A stretch of 64,000 nt of DNA from RGIG4608 sp045637205 (GTDB lineage: Bacteria; Bacillota; Clostridia; Oscillospirales; CAG-272), in NCBI GenBank assembly GCA_045637205.1, contig JAZTYY010000082.1, positions 22,719 to 86,718 on the forward strand. Direction: 5' to 3'. The notes beneath the pieces are model-generated. The model saw only the letters and a program-made list of their open reading frames with translations. It was not told the origin of the DNA and made no database searches. This document shows positions 51,696 through 62,000 of the stretch, in pieces. Within the stretch, counting starts at the first letter, position 1, and every line of letters begins with the position of its first letter. The position numbers were made by a program, and so were the translations under genes.

Positions 51696-52757
51696 TTGAC
51701 CACACTTTTATATATTCTTATCACTGCCTTAGTGATTGGATTTTTGACATTTATTCACGAATTTGGACACTTTTTCTTTGCAAGACTTTTTAAGGTTCCC
51801 GTGCTTGAATTTGCAATCGGTATGGGTCCCAAATTAGTTTCTTGGGAGGGTAAAAAGGGAACCAAATACTCACTTCGCGCTTTTCCCATTGGTGGATACG
51901 TTCAAATGGAGGGTGAGGAAGGAACAAGTGAAAACCCTGCAGCCTATAATAATCTCAGTCCTTGGAAAAAGATTATTGTAACAATCGCAGGCCCACTTGT
52001 AAATATTATTTTTGCTGTCATCGTTATGTTTATTCTCGTTGCATCAACTGAGACGCTTGGCTCAAACGTTGTTGCCGAATTTGATAACGGAGCAATCAGT
52101 AATCAGCAGCTTCAGTTGGGTGATGAGATTGTTAAGATTGGAAATGCACGCGTTCATACACCAAATGAAATTTCATATGAAATTATGATGCAGGGTTATG
52201 AGGCAATTGACGTAACAGTCATAAGAAACGGTGAAGAAATAACACTTGAAAACGTTGTTTTCCCGGCTACTCAGGATGAAGCATCGGGAACAATTTTCGG
52301 AGCTATGGACTTTAAGGTTTACCCATTGAGCGCAACGAAGAACGTTGGATTCTTTGATTACCTTGAACAAGCATTTTTCCGTTCGATTAATATGGTTAAA
52401 ATGGTATTTGATTCGCTTTGGGGACTCATTTCGGGAAGATTTAGCATTGATGCTATGTCAGGTCCCATTGGAATGGTTGATGCAGTTGGTCAAACTGCGG
52501 AGGTATCAAAGCAATATAATACCTTAGAGCCTATTTTCAACCTTATCGTGCTTATTAGCATGAACTTGGGTATTTTCAATCTTTTGCCCATACCTGCCCT
52601 TGACGGTGGAAGAATTTTGTTCCATCTCATTGACGGAATCGCAGGAAGAAAGGTTATCAAGAAAGAAATTGAAGATAATATCACAATGATTACAATGATA
52701 GCATTGTTGATATTTATGCTTTTTATTTCCGTTAAGGATGTAATAAAGCTATTTTAA
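51696..52757 (+). CDS. rseP: RseP-family site-2 zinc metalloprotease
   Basis: 353 residues from a TTG; AAGGAG lies 9 nt upstream. An intramembrane protease that cleaves anti-sigma factors and remnant signal peptides. TM1 carries the zinc motif FIHEFGHFFFA; a PDZ domain (about 125-190, QLQLGDEIVKIGNARVHTP) lies outside; the C-terminal TM has LGIFNLLPIPALDGGRILF with the third zinc ligand Asp. Followed 31 nt later by ispG. Confidence 0.95.
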   Translation: MTTLLYILITALVIGFLTFIHEFGHFFFARLFKVPVLEFAIGMGPKLVSWEGKKGTKYSLRAFPIGGYVQMEGEEGTSENPAAYNNLSPWKKIIVTIAGPLVNIIFAVIVMFILVASTETLGSNVVAEFDNGAISNQQLQLGDEIVKIGNARVHTPNEISYEIMMQGYEAIDVTVIRNGEEITLENVVFPATQDEASGTIFGAMDFKVYPLSATKNVGFFDYLEQAFFRSINMVKMVFDSLWGLISGRFSIDAMSGPIGMVDAVGQTAEVSKQYNTLEPIFNLIVLISMNLGIFNLLPIPALDGGRILFHLIDGIAGRKVIKKEIEDNITMITMIALLIFMLFISVKDVIKLF

Positions 52758-52788
52758 AGTTCAAAAGTACTAAATTTCAGGAGAAAAA

Positions 52789-53865
52789 ATGAAGTACAAC
52801 GAAATTAGAAGAAAAACTAAAAAGCTTAAGATAGGTAATACGTATATCGGTGGCGATTCACCAATTGCAATTCAATCGATGACAAATACCGATACTATGG
52901 ATAAGGCTGCTACCTTGGAGCAAATTCGCGCTCTGCAGACTGCGGGATGTGACATTGTGCGCATTACTGTACCCACACTTGATGCAGCCCTTACCATACC
53001 CTATCTCAAAGAAAACGGAATATATATACCGATAGTTGCGGATATACATTTTGACTATCGTATCGCGCTTCGTTGCGCTGAGCTTGGTGTTGATAAAATA
53101 AGAATTAACCCCGGAAACATTGGCACTGACGATAGAGTTAAGGCAGTTGCAGATGCATGTCGCACGCGTGGAATACCGATTAGAATAGGTATAAATTCTG
53201 GCTCATTACAGAAGGATATTCTTGAAAAGTACGGTTCACCGACTCCCGAAGCACTTTGCGAAAGCGCATTCCGTCACATTAAATTGCTTGAAAAATATGA
53301 TTTTGAGGATATTGTGGTGTCAATTAAAGCATCCAACGTGCCCTCAATGATAAAAACAAATAAATTGCTTGCTGAAAGCTGCCCTTATAACATCCACCTT
53401 GGAGTTACCGAGGCAGGTGGTGAGCGCGCAGGGACGTTGAAGAGTGCCGTTGGTATAGGCTCACTTCTTTGCGAAGGAATTGGTGACACTATTCGTGTAT
53501 CCTTAACGGCTGATCCCATTAAGGAGATTGCCGCTGCAAAGGACATTCTTTCCGCAGTGGAAATTGAAGGGCAGAGTGGAATGAAGATTGTTAGCTGCCC
53601 CACTTGTGGAAGAACAAAGATTGACCTTATATCCCTCTCTCAAAGATTTGAAGAGGCTGTAGCTCGCGAGGGGCTTTTGGATAAGCCCGTTAAGGTTGCT
53701 CTTATGGGCTGTGCAGTTAACGGCCCCGGGGAAGCAAGGGAAGCTGATATAGGAATTGCCGGTGGCATTGGTGAAGGCTTGCTTTTTGCCCACGGTGAGA
53801 TTATAGAAAAAATACCCGAAGATAAGATAATTGACGTATTGATACAAAGAATAAAAGAGATATAA
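52789..53865 (+). CDS. ispG: 4-hydroxy-3-methylbut-2-enyl diphosphate synthase
   Basis: 358 residues; AGGAGAAAAA precedes the ATG. A [4Fe-4S] enzyme converting MEcPP to HMBPP near the end of the MEP pathway. TIM-barrel motifs: PIAIQSMTNTDTMDKAATLE, IVADIHFDYRIALRC, DKIRINPGNIG, and HLGVTEAGG. Cluster cysteines appear in VSCPTCGRTKIDL and VALMGCAVNGPGEAREADIG. It works with dxr upstream; ispH, dxs and ispDEF are elsewhere. Confidence 0.97.
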   Translation: MKYNEIRRKTKKLKIGNTYIGGDSPIAIQSMTNTDTMDKAATLEQIRALQTAGCDIVRITVPTLDAALTIPYLKENGIYIPIVADIHFDYRIALRCAELGVDKIRINPGNIGTDDRVKAVADACRTRGIPIRIGINSGSLQKDILEKYGSPTPEALCESAFRHIKLLEKYDFEDIVVSIKASNVPSMIKTNKLLAESCPYNIHLGVTEAGGERAGTLKSAVGIGSLLCEGIGDTIRVSLTADPIKEIAAAKDILSAVEIEGQSGMKIVSCPTCGRTKIDLISLSQRFEEAVAREGLLDKPVKVALMGCAVNGPGEAREADIGIAGGIGEGLLFAHGEIIEKIPEDKIIDVLIQRIKEI

Positions 53866-53935
53866 ATTTTAGGTTTTAAAACAACAAAGATATGATTTAG
53901 CGCTTTAATACAGCGAATATATGAGGAATAACAAT

Positions 53936-56900
53936 ATGGCAGAGAAGAAATTTTTAGAGATATTTAATAGATATACACCTAACGACGCGGAGATAATTCG
54001 CGTCTTGTCGTGCGTTGAGAAAACCTCCGTTCGAGCCGATAAAGAGAAGCGTATTATTCAGGCCGATGTGTCATTTAATAGAATAGTACATAAGGACATC
54101 CTTTATCGAATTGAAAACGAGATAAAGGAGGCATATTCACTCAATTACGTAAAGCTTTTGCCCAAATACCCTGCAAATCTTTTTGATAAGCAGTATTTTA
54201 AGCAAATACTTTTTGAAGCTGAAAGAATAGGCATTGTTGCACGTGGATTTTTTGCATCAAGTGACTATGAATTTAAGGGTGATAGCATTATCATAACCAT
54301 TCCATTTGTTGCAGGTGGTGTGCGCCTTCTTGAAAATGCTAATACTCCCAAAATTATAGAGAACATCATTTTCTCTGAATTTGGACTTAAATATAACGTA
54401 AAGATTGTCAACGATGAAAATATGTCAAATTCAGTTCGCGAAAAGCAGAGAAGTGAATCACAAAAATTTGACCGTGAAATTGTTGAACAGTCAAAGAGAT
54501 ATGATAGTGCCCCCACAAGCGGTATGGGAGCATCAAAAAATGAAAAAGAAATCGTAGGGGCAAACCTCCCCCGTGTTTCAACCCTTTTTGACGGTGCTGA
54601 AATGCTTCTTGAGGATGGCATTTGCACAATTGGATATAAAAAATTTGACGTTTCATCTCCCGAATATGCATATGGTGAGGAGTTTGACGTTAAACCAACT
54701 CCCATCGCAGCTCTTAACGGATATTCACGCGATGTTGTAATCGTGGGGGAAGTATTCGGATTTACACAGGAGCCTGCAAGACGTGGAAATAGAGTGTCTA
54801 CAACCTTCTTCATTTATGATGGAAACACTTCCATTGAGGTGCGTGCGTATGAGGACGATATAAAAAGTGCCGAAATAGCAGGAATTGCTAAAAATGGTTC
54901 AACAATAGCGCTTTATGGTAGAAGTGAAGTTGAAAAGAAGAAGGACGGCATTGGAAAAGATCTTATTTTTTCATTCTATCATATTGCAAAAATAAGAGAG
55001 ATAAAAAGATTTGACAATGCGGAAGAAAAACGCGTTGAGCTTCACTTACATACACAAATGTCAGCAATGGACGCCTTGCTTGACCCTGAGGTTGCCGTTA
55101 AAAAGGCACACGAATGGGGACATAAGGCAGTTGCTATAACCGACCATGGAAACGTACAAGCATACCAAATGGCAATGCTCCAGGCCGAAAAGCTTGGAAT
55201 GAAGGTTATTTACGGTCTTGAGGCATATTTCGTAAATGACAAAACAACAGCCGTAACAGGCGAATATAAGGGAACGTTTAAGGATGAATTTGTTGTTTTT
55301 GATATTGAAACAACCGGTCTTTCCGTTCTCACGTCTCAAATTATTGAAATTGGTGCAGTTAAAATCAAGGATGGAAAGGTGCTTGAGCGCTTTAATAAAT
55401 TCGTTGATCCTGAGACACCTATTCCCGAGGTTATCACTCAGCTTACGGGAATTGATGATTCTATGGTTCAGGGTGCGGATAAAATTGACGTTGTTCTTCG
55501 TGAATTCCTTGATTTTGTGGGAAAGAGCTTGCTCATTGCCCACAATGCAAACTTTGATATTTCCTTTATCAGAAAGGCATCGCGTGATCTTGGCTATTCC
55601 TTCTCAAACCCATATCTTGATACAGTAACGCTTTCACGTTATCTTAACTCGGATTTGAAATCACATAAGCTTGATGCAGTTGCAAAGTATTACAATCTTG
55701 GTGATTTCAATCATCATAGAGCATGTGATGATGCTGAGATGCTTGCAAATATTTTCTTTGCAATGACCGATAAGATGATGCGCTTTGATATTCATAGCTT
55801 TGAAGACCTGCAAAGAGATATGAGTGAGAATGCCGATCCACTCAAAATTAAGCCCTATCACCAGGTTATTTTGGTTAAAAATCCGACAGGACTTAAAAAT
55901 CTTTATAAGCTTATCAGCTATTCATATTTGAAATATTATCGCAGAATGCCGAGAATTCCAAAGAGTGAACTTGAAAAACATAGAGAGGGACTTATTATTG
56001 GCTCGGCATGTGAAGCGGGTGAACTTTTCCGCGCAATTCTTGAAAAGAAGCCAGAGGACGATATTAGAGATATTGTTAACTTCTATGACTATCTTGAAAT
56101 TCAACCCATTTCAAATAACCGTTTCCTTATTGATGAGGGAATGGTTGCTGATGAAGAGGAACTTCGTGAGCTTAACCGTCAAATCGTTGAGCTTGGTGAA
56201 AAGCATAAAAAGCCCGTAGTTGCAACCTGCGACGTGCACTATCTTAATCCCGATGACGAAATTGGTAGAAAGGTATTGCTTGCAGGTATGCGTTTTAAGG
56301 ATGCGGACAAAGATTGTCCTCTTTATTTTAGAACAACCGAAGAAATGCTTGAAGAATTCTCATATTTGGGAGAGAAAAAAGCAAGAGAGGTTGTTATCAC
56401 CAATCCTAATCTTATTGCCGATATGGTTGAAGACGGTATAAGACCATTCCCGAAGGGCACTTTTACTCCCAAAATTGAGGGAGCAGAAGAAGATTTGCAA
56501 AGAATGTGCTATGAAAATGCCGAGAAAAAATATGGTAAGCCCCTTCCCGAATACGTAAGAGCTCGTCTTGATAAGGAGCTTACTTCAATTATCAAAAACG
56601 GCTTTGCGGTGCTTTATATCATCGCGCAAAAGCTTGTTAAATACAGTGAGGATAATGGTTATCTTGTTGGTTCTCGAGGTTCAGTTGGCTCATCCTTTGT
56701 TGCCTCCTGTGCGGGAATTTCAGAGGTTAACCCCCTCAAACCACACTACTATTGTCCGAAATGTCAGCACAACGAGTTCTTTATGAACGGTGAATACGGA
56801 TCGGGATTTGACTTGCCCGATAAGGATTGCCCCGAGTGTGGAACAAAAATGTGCGCTGACGGTCACGATATCCCCTTTGAAACTTTCCTTGGCTTTTACG

Positions 56901-58336
56901 GTGAAAAATCCCCCGATATCGACCTTAACTTCTCAGGTGAAGTTCAGGGTAAGGTACACAAATATACTGAAGAATTGTTCGGCGCCGAAAACGTGTTCCG
57001 TGCAGGAACCATCGGTGGCGTCGCTGAAAAAACTGCTTTTGGATTTGTGCTTAAATACCTTGAAGAAAAGGGAATTAGCTTGCCAAGAGCCGAAATGAAT
57101 AGACTTGTATCCAAATGTGTTGGTGTAAAGAGAACAACGGGTCAGCACCCAGGTGGTATCGTTGTTGTACCCAAGGAAATGGAAATTTACGACTTTTGTC
57201 CCGTTCAGCACCCTGCCGAGGATGCAACCTCTAATATTGTAACAACTCACTTTACGTTCGAATATCTTCACGATACGTTGCTTAAACTCGACGAGCTTGG
57301 ACACGATATTCCAACGAAATATAAATGGATTGAAAGATTCTCTGACACAAGTGTTATGGACGTTCCAATGAATGATAGGGCAGTATATGAATTGTTCTTG
57401 TCAACTAATTCTTTAGGAATATCCCCTGAGGATATTGGCGGCGCCAAGCTCGGTACTTACGGCTTGCCCGAATTTGGTACGCGTTTTGTTATGAAGATGG
57501 TTGAGGAAGCAAAGCCATCATCCTTTGCCGACCTTTTGCAAATTTCGGGCCTTTCACACGGCACTGACGTATGGACAGGTAACGCGCAAGACCTTATTAA
57601 TAACGGCATTTGTGATATTTCACACGTTATTGGATGTCGTGATAATATTATGAACGACCTTATTGCCTACGGTGTTGAAAGTGCGCTTTCCTTCCAAATT
57701 ATGGAGAGTGTAAGAAAGGGTAAGGGACTTAAACCCGACTGGGAAAAAGCAATGATTGAAGCAGGTGTTGACGATTGGTATATCGACTCCTGTAAAAAGA
57801 TTAAATACATGTTTCCAAAGGCGCACGCGGCGGCATACGTTATGTCTGCAATTCGTGTTGCTTGGTATAAGGTACATATGCCCACAGCCTTCTATGCTGC
57901 AATGTTCACAGTTTCGTCCGTTGGACTTGATGCCGAAATCGTAATGAGAGGGCATCGTGGTGTGTCCGATGAAATTAAGAGAATTGAGGAGCTTGGTAAA
58001 GAGGCATCTCAAAAGGAGCAGGCATCAGTTGCAGGACTTCAGCTTGTTCGTGAAGCATACGCGAGAGGAATTAAATTCCTTCCCATCAATCTTAGAAAGA
58101 GTGACCAAAAGGCATTCTTGCCCGAAAACGGAGCAATAAGACTTCCGTTCTCATCTCTTTCAGGACTTGGTGAAAACGCGGCGCAGAATATTATCGACGC
58201 AAGAAACGAAGAGGACTTCTTCTCAGTAGAGGACCTTCAAATTCGTGCAAAGCTCTCAGGCACAGTAATTGAAATATTGCGTAAAAACGGCGTTCTCGAC
58301 GGACTTTCAGACACCGACCAAATTTCGTTCTTTTAA
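53936..58336 (+). CDS. polC: DNA polymerase III PolC-type alpha subunit
   Basis: 1466 residues. The ATG at 53936 is chosen: GAGGAA at 53923-53928 serves it, while the ATG at 53921 overlaps that site. Main replicative polymerase of Gram-positive bacteria, with proofreading in the same chain. Order: N-terminal domain; OB fold near 240-330 (DVVIVGEVFGFTQEPARRG); PHP domain (VELHLHTQMSAMDALL, KAVAITDHGNVQAYQ) interrupted by the DEDD exonuclease (FVVFDIETTGLSVLTSQIIE, about 445-610); polymerase core with SRGSVGSSFVA, zinc Cys (CPKC...CPEC) and catalytic Asp in SPDIDLNFSGE; helix-hairpin-helix near the end. Length is typical. Confidence 0.97.
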   Translation: MAEKKFLEIFNRYTPNDAEIIRVLSCVEKTSVRADKEKRIIQADVSFNRIVHKDILYRIENEIKEAYSLNYVKLLPKYPANLFDKQYFKQILFEAERIGIVARGFFASSDYEFKGDSIIITIPFVAGGVRLLENANTPKIIENIIFSEFGLKYNVKIVNDENMSNSVREKQRSESQKFDREIVEQSKRYDSAPTSGMGASKNEKEIVGANLPRVSTLFDGAEMLLEDGICTIGYKKFDVSSPEYAYGEEFDVKPTPIAALNGYSRDVVIVGEVFGFTQEPARRGNRVSTTFFIYDGNTSIEVRAYEDDIKSAEIAGIAKNGSTIALYGRSEVEKKKDGIGKDLIFSFYHIAKIREIKRFDNAEEKRVELHLHTQMSAMDALLDPEVAVKKAHEWGHKAVAITDHGNVQAYQMAMLQAEKLGMKVIYGLEAYFVNDKTTAVTGEYKGTFKDEFVVFDIETTGLSVLTSQIIEIGAVKIKDGKVLERFNKFVDPETPIPEVITQLTGIDDSMVQGADKIDVVLREFLDFVGKSLLIAHNANFDISFIRKASRDLGYSFSNPYLDTVTLSRYLNSDLKSHKLDAVAKYYNLGDFNHHRACDDAEMLANIFFAMTDKMMRFDIHSFEDLQRDMSENADPLKIKPYHQVILVKNPTGLKNLYKLISYSYLKYYRRMPRIPKSELEKHREGLIIGSACEAGELFRAILEKKPEDDIRDIVNFYDYLEIQPISNNRFLIDEGMVADEEELRELNRQIVELGEKHKKPVVATCDVHYLNPDDEIGRKVLLAGMRFKDADKDCPLYFRTTEEMLEEFSYLGEKKAREVVITNPNLIADMVEDGIRPFPKGTFTPKIEGAEEDLQRMCYENAEKKYGKPLPEYVRARLDKELTSIIKNGFAVLYIIAQKLVKYSEDNGYLVGSRGSVGSSFVASCAGISEVNPLKPHYYCPKCQHNEFFMNGEYGSGFDLPDKDCPECGTKMCADGHDIPFETFLGFYGEKSPDIDLNFSGEVQGKVHKYTEELFGAENVFRAGTIGGVAEKTAFGFVLKYLEEKGISLPRAEMNRLVSKCVGVKRTTGQHPGGIVVVPKEMEIYDFCPVQHPAEDATSNIVTTHFTFEYLHDTLLKLDELGHDIPTKYKWIERFSDTSVMDVPMNDRAVYELFLSTNSLGISPEDIGGAKLGTYGLPEFGTRFVMKMVEEAKPSSFADLLQISGLSHGTDVWTGNAQDLINNGICDISHVIGCRDNIMNDLIAYGVESALSFQIMESVRKGKGLKPDWEKAMIEAGVDDWYIDSCKKIKYMFPKAHAAAYVMSAIRVAWYKVHMPTAFYAAMFTVSSVGLDAEIVMRGHRGVSDEIKRIEELGKEASQKEQASVAGLQLVREAYARGIKFLPINLRKSDQKAFLPENGAIRLPFSSLSGLGENAAQNIIDARNEEDFFSVEDLQIRAKLSGTVIEILRKNGVLDGLSDTDQISFF

Positions 58337-58355
58337 AAGTTAGTTAAAAAAGATA

Positions 58356-58383
58356 TGGGGGCTTTTTTGAAAAATCGCCCCCA
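58356..58383 (+). repeat. GC-capped T/A hairpin element, copy 2
   Basis: TGGGGGC, six T, GA, five A, TC, GCCCCCA: a hairpin between polC and pth without a following T run. It is nearly identical to the leftward element at 39467-39492. It could end or protect the polC transcript. Confidence 0.75.
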
Positions 58384-58414
58384 AAAGTAAGTTACTTAAA
58401 AAGGAAACTAAAAA

Positions 58415-59050
58415 ATGGCAGACATTTTTGAATTATTTAAGAAAATTTCAAGTGAAAATACTGCATCTCGCGAGCCAATTTCACATATTATTGTGGGACT
58501 TGGCAATCCCGGTGCGCAATATTTTCATACAAGACATAATGCGGGCTTTCTCGCAATAGACTATATATGCAATAAGTATAACGCCCGTGTAAACAAGAGC
58601 GCACACAAGGGACTTGTGGGCGAAGCTACGATTGTGGGCAAGCGCGTGCTTTTGGTTAAGCCCCAAACATTTATGAATTTGTCGGGTGAATGCGTTCGTG
58701 CGGCTCTTGATTTCTATAAAATCAGCCCCGATAACCTTATAATAATATATGACGACATCTCCCTTGACGTTGGTCGCCTTCGCGTTCGTCGCGACGGAAG
58801 TGCAGGTGGACACAACGGTATCAAGAGCATTTTAGAGCACCTTGGCACAAAGACCTTCCCAAGAATTAAGGTGGGTGTTGGACAAAAGCCCCACCCCGAT
58901 TATGACCTTGCATCTTGGGTGCTTTCCGAATTCAAGGCTGACGAGCTCAAGGCACTCGAGGGCACGTTCCCAACAGTTTGCGAGGGACTTGAAAAAATTT
59001 TGACAACAAGCATTGACGATGCAATGCAAATTTGCAATAAAAAACAGTAA
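58415..59050 (+). CDS. pth: Peptidyl-tRNA hydrolase
   Basis: 211 residues; AAAGGAAACTAAAAA precedes the ATG. Pth frees tRNA from peptidyl-tRNA dropped by stalled ribosomes. About 22 residues are added at the N-terminus before the core ISHIIVGLGNPGAQYFHTRH. Catalytic His is in TRHNAGF, Asp in IIIYDDISLDVG, Asn in KPQTFMNLSGE, and GSAGGHNGIKSI is also present. It is 13 nt from mfd, as in the pth-mfd-spoVT order known in Bacillus. Confidence 0.96.
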   Translation: MADIFELFKKISSENTASREPISHIIVGLGNPGAQYFHTRHNAGFLAIDYICNKYNARVNKSAHKGLVGEATIVGKRVLLVKPQTFMNLSGECVRAALDFYKISPDNLIIIYDDISLDVGRLRVRRDGSAGGHNGIKSILEHLGTKTFPRIKVGVGQKPHPDYDLASWVLSEFKADELKALEGTFPTVCEGLEKILTTSIDDAMQICNKKQ

Positions 59051-59063
59051 AACGGAGTAAAAT

Positions 59064-62000
59064 ATGAGTTTTATTACCTCCGCGATAAGACTTGATAGCG
59101 AATACAGACAGCTTCTTGATACAGTTAAAAAGGAGTTTTCGGCGCACAAGTCCTATCCAATAGCAATCAGCGGTCTTTCAGACGGCGCAAGTGATAGTGC
59201 AATTATTTCTCTTGTCGAGGATACGAAAGATAAGCGTGGCAAAATGCCAGCAACCATCATTTGCTACGATGAAAAGGAATGCCTCCGCCTTCAAAAATTG
59301 TTCACTCAGTTTGGTTACAGTGCGGGCTTCTATCTCAACCGTGACTTAAACTTTTATAATATTACTGCCTCCCATGAGTATGAGCATGAGAGGCTTAAAG
59401 TGTTGTTTGGAATATTAAATTCCGAGCTTGACGTGGTGATAACAACACCCGATGCGGCTCTTTCATATACAATTCCGCCACAGGAGCTCAAAAAAAGCAT
59501 CATCCGACTTGACACAAAAACAATCACTACTCCTCGTGAGCTTTGCAAATTCTTGACTCTGTGTGGATATACCAACGTTGATATGGTAGACGGTGCAGGT
59601 CAGTTTGCAAGTCGTGGTGGCATTGTTGATATCTTTGCACCGGGTGGGTATTATATCAATGAGGACGGTGAGCGCGCAAGAGCAGATTTGCCCGTTAGAA
59701 TTGAGTTTTTCGGTGACGAAATTGACAGAATGGGACTTTTCTCAGTTGAAACGCAAAGAATGATTGAGAATGTTGAGTGCATCGAATTTTCACCTGCCCG
59801 TGAAATTTTGGCAAGTGCCGAAAAGATTGCAAAGCTTCGCGAGGCGGTTTCCGACCAATTTAAAAATTGCAAGGATGCCGATGCTTTACTTGAACTTACA
59901 GGTGAGCTTAATGCTATCGACGGACTCAATGGTGAGGGTGGCTCACTCAAATTCATTGATAAATATATCACCTTGATTTATCCTGAAAGATGCTCACTTT
60001 TCGACTATGTTACTGAGCGCACATGCTTAATAATCAAGGGTACAAATGCGATTGCCGAAAGAATTCGAGGAGCCGAGTGGCATAATAACCAGGTTATTGA
60101 GGAGCTTGTAGCCTCGGGCACAATTGCACCGAAATATACTGATTATTCAAAACCAAGCGCACAATATGATTTGTTTTGTGATAGAAACGTCACCTTGCAT
60201 ACCGACTCCATAACCCAAGGACTTTCGGGCAAGAATACAAGTGGAATTTTCCATTTTAGAAGCAAGCAAACTGTTTCATACGATGAAAAAACAGACCTTC
60301 TTTTTGAGGATATCGACCAATATCTCGCGGGTAGGTTTGCCGTTTGCGTGCTTTGTGAAAACGAGGTCTTTGCAAAAAATATTGTCGGCACTTTGCTTGA
60401 AAAAGAGATAAAAGCAAGTGTTGAGCCCGAAAACGTGGCACAGGGTGAGGTAGGTGTTTTCTATAAAGACCAATTTAGTGGCTATGAATTACCAAGTGCA
60501 CGTATTGCTGTGCTTTCAACCAATCGCGATGGTAGAAATGGTGGAATAAATTCCGTTTCGCGTTCAATGCGCAGAAGAAAGAAAAAGAGCAATACCCAGC
60601 AAATTTTCTCATATAACGACCTTGAAGTTGGTGATTTGGTTGTTCATGAGGCATATGGTATTGGTAAATATGCTGGTATCACTAACCTTGTTCAAGATGG
60701 TGTAGGTCACGATTATATTACCATTCAGTATGCAGGCAGTGATAAACTTTTCTTGCCTGTTGAAAAGCTTGATATGGTTTCAAAATACGTCGGTGCTCAC
60801 TCCGATGACGGACTTATAAAGCTTTCACGATTTGGAGGAGCCGAATGGGGAAAAACGAAAGCTAAGGCAAAGGCAGCAGTAAAAGAAATGGCAAAGGAGC
60901 TAATAGAGCTTTACGCACGTCGAATGAGAACACACGGCTTTGCATTCCCACGCGATGATGATTTCCAACGTGACTTTGAGGCAGCATTTGAGTATGATGA
61001 AACTGATGCTCAAATCGAGGCAATTAACGATATAAAAAGCGATATGATGCAATCAATGCCAATGGATAGACTTCTTTGTGGTGACGTAGGATTTGGTAAG
61101 ACGGAAGTTGCTGCAAGAGCGCTGTTCAAGTGTGTAGCCGACGGCAAGCAGGCAGCTGTTCTTGTGCCGACTACGATTCTTGCAAATCAGCATTTCTATA
61201 CGTTAAAGGAAAGATTCGAAAACTTCCCATTCAATGTTGAAGTTTTATCAAGATTCAAGACGCCGGCACAGCAGAAGAAGATAATAGATAAGCTGGAAAA
61301 GGGCGAAATCGACTTAATAATCGGTACTCATAGATTGCTTTCTAAGGAAATCAAGTACAAAGACCTTGGTCTTCTTGTTATAGACGAAGAACAGCGCTTT
61401 GGTGTTGAGCATAAGGAAAAGCTTAAACAGATGAAGAAGAACGTTGACGTTTTAACTCTTTCCGCAACACCTATTCCGAGAACTTTAAACATGTCCCTTA
61501 CAGGCATCAAGGATATGTCATTGATTGAAGAACCGCCTGAAGAAAGATACCCTGTTCAGACCTATGTTATGGAACAGGACGATAGAACTCTTCGCGACCT
61601 TATCGAAAGAGAAATCGGTAGAGGCGGACAGGTTTATATAGTCTTCAATCGTGTACGTGGAATTAATCAAATTGCGGATAGGATTCAGGACTTAGTGCCT
61701 GATGCAAAAATCGTTGTTGCTCATGGTCAGATGAATGAGCACACTCTTGAAGATGCGATGATGAGCTTTATCGGCGGCGAAAACAATGTCCTTATCGCTA
61801 CTACAATCATTGAATCAGGTATCGACGTGCCAAACGCCAATACTATGGTTATTCTGGATTCCGATAGATATGGCCTTTCTCAGCTTTATCAGCTAAGAGG
61901 TCGTGTAGGCCGTGCTAACAGACAGGCATATGCATATATGATGTATCAGAAGGACAAAGTGTTGACTGAAGTAGCTGAAAAGAGACTGAAGGCTATTAGA